64,000 bases of DNA from Streptomyces sp. DSM 15324. GTDB lineage: Bacteria > Actinomycetota > Actinomycetes > Streptomycetales > Streptomycetaceae. Positions 8,282-16,057 of this stretch are shown here, in pieces. Below the pieces are notes generated by a model. The model was not told the DNA's origin. It made no database searches and was given only the letters and a program-made list of their open reading frames with translations. The stretch is from positions 519,981 through 583,980 of the forward strand of contig NZ_KQ949027.1 in the NCBI RefSeq assembly GCF_001514285.1. The letters are read 5' to 3'. Positions within the stretch are counted from its first letter, which is position 1. Every line of letters starts with the position of its first letter. The position numbers and the translations under genes are program-made.

Positions 8282-8491
8282 ATGGTCAATGGCGCCGCAG
8301 TCGACGTTGCCGACGAGCAGATACTTTCCAACCAAATCATCCTGGGCCTCAAGACACTCCGTGACCATCTCGGCTGCTCGCTTCATGAGGCCCTGGATGT
8401 CGTTGCCGCCAGGTACGAGGTGCTGAAGGCGGAGCGTCCGGGTGACTTCGTATGCGGTCATGACGAGTACGGGGCCGGCTTCTACTCATAA
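8282..8491 (+). CDS. Possible small hypothetical protein
   Basis: A 69-residue frame whose middle and end, LKTLRDHLGCSLHEALDVVA and ERPGDFVCGHDEYGAGFYS, look like a short helical Streptomyces protein found near mobile DNA. There is no good ribosome site before the ATG at 8282, and the reverse strand also has a 66-codon frame (8261-8461), so strand and reality are uncertain. It could be the 3' remnant of a longer gene. Confidence 0.35.
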   Translation: MVNGAAVDVADEQILSNQIILGLKTLRDHLGCSLHEALDVVAARYEVLKAERPGDFVCGHDEYGAGFYS

Positions 8492-8532
8492 GGGTGTGCC
8501 AGTTGCTGATCATGCTTGCTGTCAGGAGCACT

Positions 8533-8675
8533 CAGCTTGGGAAGCTCGGGTCTTCTGGCGGCGACTACCTCACTGACCTGCGCCGGAATGGTGCTCCAGC
8601 CTTGGGAAATCTGCGACCGATTCCCCACTATTCCCCGTGAGCCCCTCCAGGATCTGGCACGCGAGTGGCACGACT
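8533..8675. repeat. Decayed intergenic repeat, copy A
   Basis: Contains CAGCTTGGGAAGCT (8536-8549 region), a Streptomyces-type TTCCCC run, and TCTGGCACGCGAGTGGCACGA near 8653-8673 (written here as its two halves TCTGGCACG and AGTGGCACGA). The same two elements recur in the opposite order at about 10076 and 10255. They look like remains of non-coding DNA that accompanies integrative elements. Confidence 0.5.
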
Positions 8676-8885
8676 ATCGGCTGGAGGGTCATTGAGGACC
8701 GCTGGGCTGGGCACTGGTTCCGCCCTGCCAGCGGAGAGTCTGCCGACTTGGTAGTCGTGTCAGAGCTGGTCATCAACAAGCCCCTCCCGGCCCCGAGACG
8801 TCACGGGAGGAGCTTGTGTACGGGTGAGCCTTGTCCGGTTGGCCTTTATCACAAAGCAGATACGACTGTCAGCTTTTTTCGTTGA
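8637..8885 (+). pseudogene. Probable remnant of an RsbW-like anti-sigma/HATPase gene
   Basis: The frame encodes WRVIEDRWAGHW... SADLVVVSELVINK followed by PRRHG, which aligns with the conserved VSELVTNAvrHG of the N-box in small serine-kinase anti-sigma (RsbW-like) ATPases that are abundant in Streptomyces. The N-box is interrupted, and no G1/G2 boxes follow, so it is most likely a fragment. The match is short and the call tentative. Confidence 0.3.
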
Positions 8886-9117
8886 TCCGCTCCGTGAGTG
8901 GCTGTTGCCGATAACGTACGAGTAGCAGGCCATTCCGGTGCGAGCCGACATGTCGCATCGGAACTGGATGATCCGTGAACCACGACCCGGACTCCTGCCC
9001 TCGTCATCCACCTGTGGCGCCCATTAGTGCGCCGCCTTACAACTCTTTCTTGCATGATCTGAGCTTTACTGTCGGCGTGGATCTCAGTTCTGACCGTTTA
9101 AGTTGCGGTCGAGCTGA

Positions 9118-9363
9118 GTGGATTCACCCGAGTTCGACTGCCGATCAGAAAGTGTCGAACGGGTGGATTCTCAGATCATTCTCTCTTTGCTGGCTGCTTC
9201 CGGCGTGGTGACCATCCTGTTGTTTGTAGTCCGGGGATTGCTTGATCAGCTCCCGGATGTGTTTGCGGCATGGCACCGCGCGAAGAAGGCTTATAGGGCG
9301 AATGTGTCGCCAGTAGATGAGGACGGGGACGAAGAAGGCCGTGAGGCGGACATGCGGGAGTAA
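9118..9363 (+). CDS. Small single-pass membrane protein
   Basis: An 81-residue frame from GTG 9118 (alternative GTG 9163). It has one clear membrane helix, ILSLLAASGVVTILLFVVRG, then an amphipathic stretch and an acidic tail ending VDEDGDEEGREADMRE. No family is recognised. The surrounding 230 bases upstream and 270 downstream look non-coding. Codon use is less GC-biased than in core genes, as elsewhere in the island. Confidence 0.45.
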   Translation: MDSPEFDCRSESVERVDSQIILSLLAASGVVTILLFVVRGLLDQLPDVFAAWHRAKKAYRANVSPVDEDGDEEGREADMRE

Positions 9364-9640
9364 TGAGCAAGCGATTAGTCGAGCATTTCTGAAGCGAGTG
9401 ATTTCAGTGGCTGCCACAGACACGGCAGGCGGCATGACAGCTCCTCACCCGAACTAGAGCCGACTCGCCGACAGCTGAGCTGCACTTCCAGGATCTCTGG
9501 CGCACCCGAACACGACCGAAGGGTCAGTCTGGGAGGAAGTCCTCCTGAGCCTGGGATTGCTGGTGTCCGGTGCCGTTGATGTCACTCGTAGATGCCAGAA
9601 CGGCCGAACTACGCTCGCGCGTTGGCACGATGGCTCCGTG

Positions 9641-9952
9641 GACGACCTGGAGCGCATCGCAGCAGAGATCATGGCGTACTACCGAGCAATCGACGAGGGC
9701 GCCACTCTGCGGCGCCACTTCCGCCACGCTGACGAAGAAGGCGGCCTCTGGTACATCGAGGCCGTACCCGTCCGCGGCGAGTTGATCGTCATCAAGCAGG
9801 CCGAGCTTACTGCGGCCGGCCAGCTCCACCGGTACAGCTGGGAGCACCTGGAGGACGAGCACGGCGGCCTGACCGACCAAGCGATCGATCCGGAACAGGA
9901 TCCGCTGAAGGCCATCCCGACGGAAGAGTTCCATCGCGTGTGGAGTCGGTGA
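9641..9952 (+). CDS. Hypothetical soluble protein
   Basis: A 103-residue acidic protein from GTG 9641: VDDLERIAAEIMAYYRAIDE... GGLWYIEAVPVRGELIVIKQ... The balanced codon use and alternating beta-strand pattern suggest a real protein; similar short proteins occur beside mobile elements in Streptomyces. No function is known. The frame is open upstream to 9557, so a longer form cannot be excluded; no good ribosome site decides the start. Confidence 0.5.
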   Translation, partial: DDLERIAAEIMAYYRAIDEGATLRRHFRHADEEGGLWYIEAVPVRGELIVIKQAELTAAGQLHRYSWEHLEDEHGGLTDQAIDPEQDPLKAIPTEEFHRVWSR

Positions 9953-10520
9953 ACAGGCTGGACAACCACTGCAGGAGAGAGGAGGGGGCGTGCCGCTGAG
10001 CTGGGGCTTCGATACCTGGTCAGACTGCTGGCGACTCGACCGCGAGACACCCCGTTGACCGTGGCTGACCCTGCATCTGGCACGGCAGTGGCACGAACCT
10101 CAGCCGACGACAGTCAGCCACGACGGGGGGTGTGTCGGCCGACCACGCACACGTATGCCTCGCTGGCCCCCCGGCCTCAGCCACGCTACCGGCTTGTGAA
10201 GTCGACCAGAGCAAGCCGCGACGGCTGGCCCGTCACGACGGTGCGCGAGCCACCAGCTTGGGAAGCTGCGGACATCTAGGGCCTGCTGTGGGCGCTGACC
10301 TGCTCGAACGGCAGGTTTGCCACCTCAGCGGGCTCGGCCGCTTTCACCGTGATTCCCCGCGATTCCCGCTCGATCCGGCGCGGTCGTGGTGCTGCCGGCC
10401 CCCGACGTGCAGTGCCATACAGCGCAGGAGTGGTCCGAGGGATCGGCGCTCCAACGCGGAGTGCCGTTGTCGCCCCCGTGCGGGTATGTAGTCCTCAGAG
10501 GTCTCAGTGCTGGGGGGCAT
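9953..10520. other. Non-coding stretch with decayed repeat, copy B
   Basis: No convincing gene in 568 bases. It holds TCTGGCACGGCAGTGGCACG near 10074-10095 and CAGCTTGGGAAGCTG near 10255-10270, both shared with 8533-8675, then GATTCCCCGCGATTCCCG near 10351. These are typical of the degenerate spacer DNA that accompanies integrative elements in Streptomyces. Confidence 0.5.
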
Positions 10521-11087
10521 ATGAGTGGGATCGTTGACCAGCTGCCGACGCTCTTGGGCGTGGTGGTTGGTGGCCTAATGTCGTATGTGGTGGGGGCGCT
10601 GACCGAGCGAAGTCGATGGCGAAGGCAGCAGGAGACACGCTGGGATGGTCAGCTTCTTCAGGCATACAGCGATTACAGCCATGCGGTGAAGGAGTGTGCC
10701 ACCCGCTACCAGCGGCTTGCCGCACATCGCGGTCTCACTGACCATCCGGCGCCCCTCGAACCGACCGATGTGGAGCTGGAGCAGGCTGCAACCATTGAAG
10801 GCCGGAGGTCGGCCATGGTGGAGGCTCTCAGTCTCCTGACCGACGCTGCCACGGCTGAGGCGGTGCAAAAACTCAATCGATGCGTTTGGCATCTCGAATG
10901 GCTCGCTCGCGGGCAGTTGGCTGGCGATCCAACATCGTGGACACAGGCTTTCAGTGACTACCGGGCTGCTCGCGTCGAGTTCTACCGGCATGCTCGGCGG
11001 AGCCTGCGGATAGCTGAGATTGGCACCTTGCGCGAGGTGCCCTGGCCTCCACCCTGGCGGCCGGTTCGAAACCCTTCTGATCCGTAG
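10521..11087 (+). CDS. Membrane-anchored hypothetical protein
   Basis: A 188-residue protein from the ATG at 10521, with TGGGGGG just upstream. It has one N-terminal hydrophobic segment (LLGVVVGGLMSYVVGALTE) followed by a helical, Arg/Glu-rich cytoplasmic domain with coiled-coil character (RSRWRRQQETRWDGQLLQAY...). Small proteins of this layout, with an N-terminal anchor followed by a helical bundle, are common Streptomyces hypotheticals. No partner is evident. Confidence 0.6.
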   Translation: MSGIVDQLPTLLGVVVGGLMSYVVGALTERSRWRRQQETRWDGQLLQAYSDYSHAVKECATRYQRLAAHRGLTDHPAPLEPTDVELEQAATIEGRRSAMVEALSLLTDAATAEAVQKLNRCVWHLEWLARGQLAGDPTSWTQAFSDYRAARVEFYRHARRSLRIAEIGTLREVPWPPPWRPVRNPSDP

Positions 11088-11239
11088 CTCTGTATAGATC
11101 GGCCGTTGGAGGTCATACATGCTGCGGAGTGGGGCGTGGCGACCGGTATCTGTCGCTGAAAATTGCTGGGGTTGCTGCATTTCGCTGCTGTACGGACTGA
11201 ACGCCCTCAGTATCTGCGCGAGGGCACCCGCTGCACTGA

Positions 11240-11728
11240 TCAGATGGCGTCGATCTGCCAGGCGATCACACCGGTTGATCCTTTGGCTCCGTCGACATCA
11301 ATGTGTATCGGCTTGCGAACAGTAATCCGCTGCTGGACCACTTCCTGATCGCACGGCACCTCGGCTTTTGTGCCAGCAGCCGTCGGTATGAATGTGAGCT
11401 GCACGCTGCCCTTGCCAACGCATACCAAGTTGAGCTTGTAGGTCTTGCCTTCACCCAGGTTCGGCTCCGTATGGATGCCGTCGGCCATCCGCTCCGCGCC
11501 AGCCTCGACCAGCTTCCCGATGTGGACGGTAGAAAGGGCCGCTTGAGCCTGCTTGGTGAACTTCTCCTCGGAGGACCCGGTTGCCACCTGAGACCGATTC
11601 GACGCGGACGACGAGGGAGCAGCGGAGGCCTTATCTTCACCGCTGCCAGATGTGCATGAGCTGAGCAGGATCACAGACGCTGCCACAGCGCATCCGGCGA
11701 ACCATGCCCGCGGGCCTGAATAAATCAT
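11240..11728 (-). CDS. Secreted lipoprotein
   Basis: A 162-residue protein with a short signal peptide and lipobox LSSC at residues 22-25 (VILLSSCTSGSG), a Ser/Ala-rich linker, and a beta-rich domain of about 110 residues with two Cys (LVCVGKG, EVPCDQE) that could form a disulfide. Unknown function; similar lipoproteins are frequent in Streptomyces. The start lies 3 bases after the stop of the zinc-ribbon gene on the same strand, so the two probably form an operon. Confidence 0.7.
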   Translation of the reverse strand: MIYSGPRAWFAGCAVAASVILLSSCTSGSGEDKASAAPSSSASNRSQVATGSSEEKFTKQAQAALSTVHIGKLVEAGAERMADGIHTEPNLGEGKTYKLNLVCVGKGSVQLTFIPTAAGTKAEVPCDQEVVQQRITVRKPIHIDVDGAKGSTGVIAWQIDAI

Positions 11729-11731
11729 GAA

Positions 11732-11959
11732 TTACCTGTCCGCTCGGTAGAGTTTGATGTCCTTGTTGACGAAGAGGTGGACGTAGCCGCACCGCCAGCA
11801 GATGAGGCCGGTGGCGTTCTCGTTGGCCCAGGCCAAATTCATGAACTCCATGCCGGCGCTGTTGAGCAGGACATCCCGCTCTCGGAACAGATCCCCGTGG
11901 CAGACCTGGCAGTTGAGCCAGACATCACCCAGTGCTGCACGTACCGGCTTCTTCGCCAT
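11732..11959 (-). CDS. Zinc-ribbon small protein
   Basis: A 75-residue protein with two Cys pairs, CQVC at about 17-20 and CWRC at about 54-57, spaced as in a rubredoxin-like zinc ribbon. It starts with a basic MAKKPVR. Conserved small Streptomyces family of unknown role. It is immediately upstream of the lipoprotein gene (3-base gap), suggesting co-expression. Confidence 0.65.
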   Translation of the reverse strand: MAKKPVRAALGDVWLNCQVCHGDLFRERDVLLNSAGMEFMNLAWANENATGLICWRCGYVHLFVNKDIKLYRADR

Positions 11960-12340
11960 CGTGTGAACGCCCCGCCCTTGCCGTTTATAGTCGAAGTGAA
12001 TCTATGTCTCCGGCATGCGCATGACGCCGACTTTGAGCAAGATAAGAGGTTCTCGGCGATCGCAGCACAAGCGCTCGACGGCAACCCACCACCCTCCCGG
12101 CTCCACGCTCGCCACGATGTGCCCGCGCCCGGGAACGGCGCCGCCTCCCACCCGGTGCCGGCCGATCCCCCGCCGGAGCCGTGGGCCGCGGACGCCGGGG
12201 CTCGACTCTTGGCCCCGGCCCTATCCATATGCGGGTGGGCGTCGGCGCAGCCCAGGCGGAGCGGGCCGAAGGGCAGGAGCGGCGCCCCGAGCGGAGCCGG
12301 GAGCCGCCCGGCGGAGCGGAGCGCAGCCTGGGCTTGAACC
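11960..12340. other. Non-coding, low-conservation stretch
   Basis: No gene is supported. From about 12240 the sequence is a purine-rich GAGCGG/GGAGC low-complexity run of the type that precedes spdD genes in integrative elements. It ends in the AGGAGG ribosome site of the spdD relic. Confidence 0.4.
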
Positions 12341-12540
12341 AGGAGGTTGCAGCTGTGGTCCTGCACAAGTACCCGGACAACCCCACCCCGCAGCCCACCT
12401 ACACCCACGCCCCAGCGACCCGGCCCCCGCCCGGCGCCCGGCGCTCCCCTCGGTCTCCATCGATCAGAAGACCGTCGCAGCCGTCCTCGTCGGCGTCGTC
12501 GTCCTCACCGCGCTCCTGGCCGCCGTCGCCGTCACGGCCA
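12341..12540 (+). pseudogene. spdD: SpdD-type mobile-element transfer protein, frameshifted relic
   Basis: AGGAGG (12341-12346) and GTG 12355 start HKYPDNPTPQPTYTHAPA, the N-terminus of SpdD proteins of conjugative plasmids and integrative elements (KYPxNPTPQPT). The expected hydrophobic C-terminus, SVSIDQKTVAAVLVGVVVL then TALLAAVAVTAI, follows from 12450 but in another frame, so at least one indel broke the gene. In intact elements SpdD is a membrane protein linked to intramycelial spread. It is fused directly to an integrase remnant. Confidence 0.7.
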
Positions 12541-12681
12541 TCTCAAGGCCCTCGCCGAGTACCTCGGTCACTCGGACCCGGGTCTGTCCGCGTGTATGCA
12601 CACCTCATGCCGTCCAGCCAGGAGCGCACCCGAAAAGCCGTGGCTGCCGTTTTCGCGGGCGCATACGCTCCCGTTCGCTGA
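12536..12681 (+). pseudogene. Tyrosine integrase, C-terminal relic with frameshift
   Basis: The frame HLKALAEYLGHSDPG is the conserved C-terminal region of Streptomyces phage-type integrases, and the adjoining frame continues VRVYAHLMPSSQERTRKAVA, containing the catalytic tyrosine (VYAHLMP) and the usual ending. A frameshift near 12585 separates the two, and everything upstream of the last 45 residues, including the catalytic Arg residues, is missing. This is the end of a decayed actinomycete integrative element. Confidence 0.8.
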
Positions 12682-12695
12682 GCCAGGAGGGCGAG

Positions 12696-12992
12696 ATGGC
12701 CGACGACGAGTCCACCGAGTACTACATGCTGCTCTGCGACGACCCGTCCCACGAGGTGGTGCTCATCGACTGCGGGCCCCGGGAGATGGATGTGATCCGA
12801 GCAGTGCGCAAGGTGACGGGGCAGAGCTTGTGGCACAGCCGGGTCCTGGCGCGCCAAGCGCCCGTAACCCTCCTTGGGGGTCTGTCTGCGTACAGGGCTC
12901 AGTCCGCTGTCGCTGTGCTCCAAAGCGCCGGAGCCGGAGCGGAGTGGAGACAAGAGCCGGAACCCGGAAAGCGCACGGCCCCATCGGCCTGA
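12696..12992 (+). CDS. Ribosomal L7/L12 C-terminal-like protein beside integrase relic
   Basis: A 98-residue protein from ATG 12696, with AGGAGGG immediately upstream. Residues 18-85 (VVLIDCGPREMDVIRAVRKV TGQSLWHSRVLARQAPVTLL, given as two pieces) follow the pattern of the L7/L12 C-terminal domain, but the N-terminal dimerisation domain and hinge are absent, so it is not the ribosomal stalk protein. Such stand-alone domains are often found after integrase genes in Streptomyces. It still looks intact although the integrase is broken. Confidence 0.65.
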   Translation: MADDESTEYYMLLCDDPSHEVVLIDCGPREMDVIRAVRKVTGQSLWHSRVLARQAPVTLLGGLSAYRAQSAVAVLQSAGAGAEWRQEPEPGKRTAPSA

Positions 12993-13009
12993 CGGCCCAG
13001 AGACGGCCC
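12991..13009. repeat. Right copy of the 19-bp direct repeat
   Basis: Identical to 8143-8161. It overlaps the stop codon of the L7/L12-like gene and marks the right edge of the accessory island next to the gpmA terminator. Confidence 0.7.
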
Positions 13010-13022
13010 AGAGGCAGCGAAA

Positions 13023-13061
13023 AGCCCCCTCCCAGCGAAGAACCCGCAGGTAGGGGGCTTA
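13023..13061 (-). terminator. gpmA terminator
   Basis: AAGCCCCCT (13023-13031) pairs with AGGGGGCTT (13053-13061). On the minus strand the hairpin is followed by TTTTC, and it lies 12 bases past the gpmA stop. Confidence 0.8.
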
Positions 13062-13072
13062 CGCGTGGGCGG

Positions 13073-13834
13073 TTACTTCTTCTTGCCCTGGTTCTTGACC
13101 GCCTCGATCGCCGCGGCCGCCGCCTCGGGGTCGAGGTAGGTGCCGCCCGGGGTCAGGGGCTTGAAGTCGGCGTCCAGTTCGTAGGACAGGGGGATGCCCG
13201 TCGGGATGTTCAGGCCCGCGATGTCCGCGTCCGAGATGCCGTCGAGGTGCTTGACCAGGGCGCGGAGGCTGTTGCCGTGGGCCGCGACCAGGACCGTGCG
13301 GCCGGCCAGGAGGTCGGGGACGATGCCGTCGTACCAGTAGGGGAGCATCCGGACGACGACGTCCTTCAGGCACTCGGTGCGGGGACGCAGCTCCGGGGGG
13401 ATGGAGGCGTAGCGCGCGTCCGCGGCCTGGGAGAACTCCGAGTCGTCGGCGAGCGGCGGGGGCGGGGTGTCGTAGGAGCGGCGCCAGAGCATGAACTGCT
13501 CCTCGCCGAACTCGGCCAACGTCTGCGCCTTGTCCTTGCCCTGGAGGGCACCGTAGTGGCGCTCGTTCAGGCGCCAGGAGCGGTGGACCGGGATCCAGTG
13601 GCGGTCCGCCGACTCGAGGGCGAGCTGCGCGGTGCGGATGGCGCGCTTCTGGAGGGACGTGTGGACCACGTCGGGCAGCAGGTCGGCGTCCTTCAGGAGC
13701 TCACCGCCGCGGACCGCCTCCTTCTCGCCCTTCTCGTTGAGGTTGACGTCCACCCAGCCGGTGAACAGGTTCTTCGCGTTCCATTCGCTCTCGCCGTGGC
13801 GGAGGAGGATCAGCTTGTACGGTGCGTCGGCCAT
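13073..13834 (-). CDS. gpmA: 2,3-bisphosphoglycerate-dependent phosphoglycerate mutase
   Basis: A 253-residue cytosolic glycolytic enzyme interconverting 3- and 2-phosphoglycerate. The catalytic H13 is in LRHGESEWN, and the second His region lies in LVAAHGNSLRALV; LNERHYGALQG supplies the acid/base Glu region. Lys-rich C-terminus (GKKK). Full length for the family. In mycobacteria gpm1 is directly next to senX3-regX3; here the island at 8-13 kb lies between the equivalents. Confidence 0.97.
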   Translation of the reverse strand: MADAPYKLILLRHGESEWNAKNLFTGWVDVNLNEKGEKEAVRGGELLKDADLLPDVVHTSLQKRAIRTAQLALESADRHWIPVHRSWRLNERHYGALQGKDKAQTLAEFGEEQFMLWRRSYDTPPPPLADDSEFSQAADARYASIPPELRPRTECLKDVVVRMLPYWYDGIVPDLLAGRTVLVAAHGNSLRALVKHLDGISDADIAGLNIPTGIPLSYELDADFKPLTPGGTYLDPEAAAAAIEAVKNQGKKK

Positions 13835-13995
13835 GGCTATGAGCGTAATCCACCGTCCTGATGCGGTGCGCCCCTGCTCGTTCCTCGGACGGTTGACTGG
13901 TTCTGTTAATCCGCTCGCTTCCGGCGGCCCCCGCTTCGTAAGTTGTGCGCATCACTTGCGCCACTTACCGGCTCTGACCCACGGGGGGCTCCGCC

Positions 13996-15288
13996 ATGTC
14001 CGTCACCGCACTCAGACGTGCCGCCCGCGAGACCCTCTCCGGGCTGCCCCGTGAGTTCTGGTGGCTCTGGACGAGCACGCTCGTCAACCGGCTGGGCGGG
14101 TTCGTCGCCACCTTCATGGCGCTGTATCTGACGCTCGACCGGGGGTACTCCGCCTCCTACGCCGGCCTGGTCGCCTCGCTGCACGGGCTGGGCGGGGTCG
14201 TCTCCTCGCTGGGCGGTGGGGTGATGGCGGACCGGATCGGGCGGCGGCCCACGCTGCTGCTCTCGCAGATCGCCACGGCCGGGTCGGTCGCCGTGCTCGG
14301 GTTCGTCACCGATCCCGTCGCCATCGCCGGGGTCGCGTTCGTCGTCGGCGCCGCGTCGAACGCCTCACGGCCGGCCGTGCAGGCGATGATGGCCGACATC
14401 GTGCGGCCCGAGGACCGGGTGCGGGCCTTCTCCCTCAACTACTGGGCGATCAACCTGGGGTTCGCCGTCTCCTCCATGGCCGCCGGGTTCATCGCCGAGG
14501 TCAGCTACCGCGCCGGGTTCCTGCTGGAGGCCGGGATGACCCTCGTGTGCGCGGTCGTCATCTTCCTCAAGCTGCCGGAGTCCCGGCCGGAGCGGGAGAG
14601 CAAGGCGGCGGTGCGGGAGGAGTCGGTGGGGCTTGGGACCGTGGTGCGCGATCTGCGGTTCATGAGTGTCGTCGGGCTGTCGTTCCTGGTCGCGCTCGTC
14701 TTCCAGCAGGGGTCCGTGGGGCTGCCGGTGGCCATGGGCGCCGCCGGGTTCACGCCCGCCGACTACGGTTTCGCCATCGCGGTCAACGGTGTGCTGATCG
14801 TGGTGCTCCAGATCCCGGTCACCCGCTTCATCGAGCACCGGGACCCCCGCCGGCTGCTGGTCATCTCCTCGGCCCTCGCCGGGTACGGCTTCGGGCTCAC
14901 CGCCTTCGCCGGGTCGGTCGGTGTCTTCGCGCTCACCGTCTGCGTGTGGACCCTCGCCGAGATCGTCAACGCGCCGACCCAGACCGGGCTCGTCGTGGCC
15001 CTCTCCCCCACCCACGGCCGTGGGCGCTACCAGGGCATGTACACCCTGTCCTGGGCCGTCGCCTCGCTGGTCGCGCCCGTGATGTCCGGTTTCGTCATCG
15101 ACCGGTTCGGAGCGGAGTGGCTGTGGGGGACGTGCGCGGTCGTGGGGACGCTCGCCGGGGCCGGTTACGCCGTGCTGATGCGACGTCCGGCGGGCGAGGA
15201 GCCCGTCAGCGACGGCGGCGAAGTGGGCGAAGTGACGGAGGAGGGGCGCACGGCGGCGATGCGGAGCGGGTCGGGCACCGGCGCGTGA
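13996..15288 (+). CDS. MFS transporter, probable drug exporter
   Basis: A 430-residue major facilitator with about 12 membrane helices. The motif-A signature between helices 2 and 3 is seen as GGVMADRIGRRPTLL. Start ATG 13996 follows GGGGGGCT. Substrate unknown; DHA1-type exporters of this sort often export drugs. It is divergent from gpmA. The stop codon overlaps the first unit of a 25-nt tandem repeat. Confidence 0.88.
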   Translation: MSVTALRRAARETLSGLPREFWWLWTSTLVNRLGGFVATFMALYLTLDRGYSASYAGLVASLHGLGGVVSSLGGGVMADRIGRRPTLLLSQIATAGSVAVLGFVTDPVAIAGVAFVVGAASNASRPAVQAMMADIVRPEDRVRAFSLNYWAINLGFAVSSMAAGFIAEVSYRAGFLLEAGMTLVCAVVIFLKLPESRPERESKAAVREESVGLGTVVRDLRFMSVVGLSFLVALVFQQGSVGLPVAMGAAGFTPADYGFAIAVNGVLIVVLQIPVTRFIEHRDPRRLLVISSALAGYGFGLTAFAGSVGVFALTVCVWTLAEIVNAPTQTGLVVALSPTHGRGRYQGMYTLSWAVASLVAPVMSGFVIDRFGAEWLWGTCAVVGTLAGAGYAVLMRRPAGEEPVSDGGEVGEVTEEGRTAAMRSGSGTGA

Positions 15289-15353
15289 GGCGGGGGCATC
15301 CGCCGACGCGTGAGGCGGGGGCCAATCACCGGCGCGTGCGGTAGGGGGCATCC
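15278..15353. repeat. Three 25/26-nt tandem repeats at the 3' end of the MFS gene
   Basis: Units begin at 15278, 15303 and 15329, each close to CCGGCGCGTGAGGCGGGGGC. The first covers the stop codon of the MFS gene. No hairpin dominates; it looks like slippage or duplication of the gene end. Confidence 0.7.
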
Positions 15354-15535
15354 GCCCGGGCGGGAGCCAGGGGCCGCCACCGCCGCACGGTTGCCGTTCA
15401 TACGCCCAAGGCCCAGGTGGCCGTGGCGGCCGGTTTCTTCGAGCAGTTCCGTCCCACCCGGCACCTCCGCAGGTCGGTGGGGGTCCCGCCGGGGCGGTAC
15501 GCGCGCAAGGCGGCCACCCCCCGGCCACCCCCCGG

Positions 15536-16057
15536 TCACCCTTCGGCCGGCCGGGGCCCGTCCGCGTGCCCGGTGAGGTGGGCGAAGGCGTCCAGGTTGC
15601 GGGTCGGCTCGCCGCGGGAGACGCGCCAGGCGTACTCCCTGCGGATCGCGGAGGCGAACCCGAGCTCCAGCAGGGTGTTGAAGGCACCGTCCGCCGCCTC
15701 CAGGACCTGGCCGAGGAGGCGGTCCACCTCGTCGGGCGTCACCGACGGCAGGGGCAGCCGGGCGGTGACGTACACGTCTCCGAGCTGGTCGACGGCGTAA
15801 CTCACGCCGTACAGCTTGAGGTTGCGCTCCAGCAGCCAGCGGTGGACGCCGGGCTCGTTCTCGTCGGGGTGGCGGATGACGAAGGCGTTGAGGGAGAGGG
15901 AGTGGCGGCCGACCAGCAGGGAGACGGTCGTCTTCAGCTTGGCGGTGCCGGGGAGCTGGACGACGTAGGAGCCGGGGCGCGGGGCCTCCCACTCCAGCTC
16001 CGCGCCCGCGAGGTACGCCTCGATGATCCGCGCCGCGTTCTTCTCCGCCTCACCCAT
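15536..16057 (-). CDS. YbjN-domain protein
   Basis: A 173-residue soluble YbjN-family protein (type III secretion chaperone-like fold), with the typical N-terminal helix and beta-sheet (YVVQLPGTAKLKTTVSLLVG). Function is unknown; homologues lie next to mshA across actinobacteria (Rv0487 beside mshA in M. tuberculosis). The ATG overlaps the end of mshA by 8 bases, so the two are translationally coupled. Confidence 0.88.
   Translation of the reverse strand: MGEAEKNAARIIEAYLAGAELEWEAPRPGSYVVQLPGTAKLKTTVSLLVGRHSLSLNAFVIRHPDENEPGVHRWLLERNLKLYGVSYAVDQLGDVYVTARLPLPSVTPDEVDRLLGQVLEAADGAFNTLLELGFASAIRREYAWRVSRGEPTRNLDAFAHLTGHADGPRPAEG

Noticed and set aside
8261..8461. 66-codon minus-strand frame
   Set aside because: The plus-strand frame over the same bases has a more protein-like composition; no ribosome site on the minus strand.
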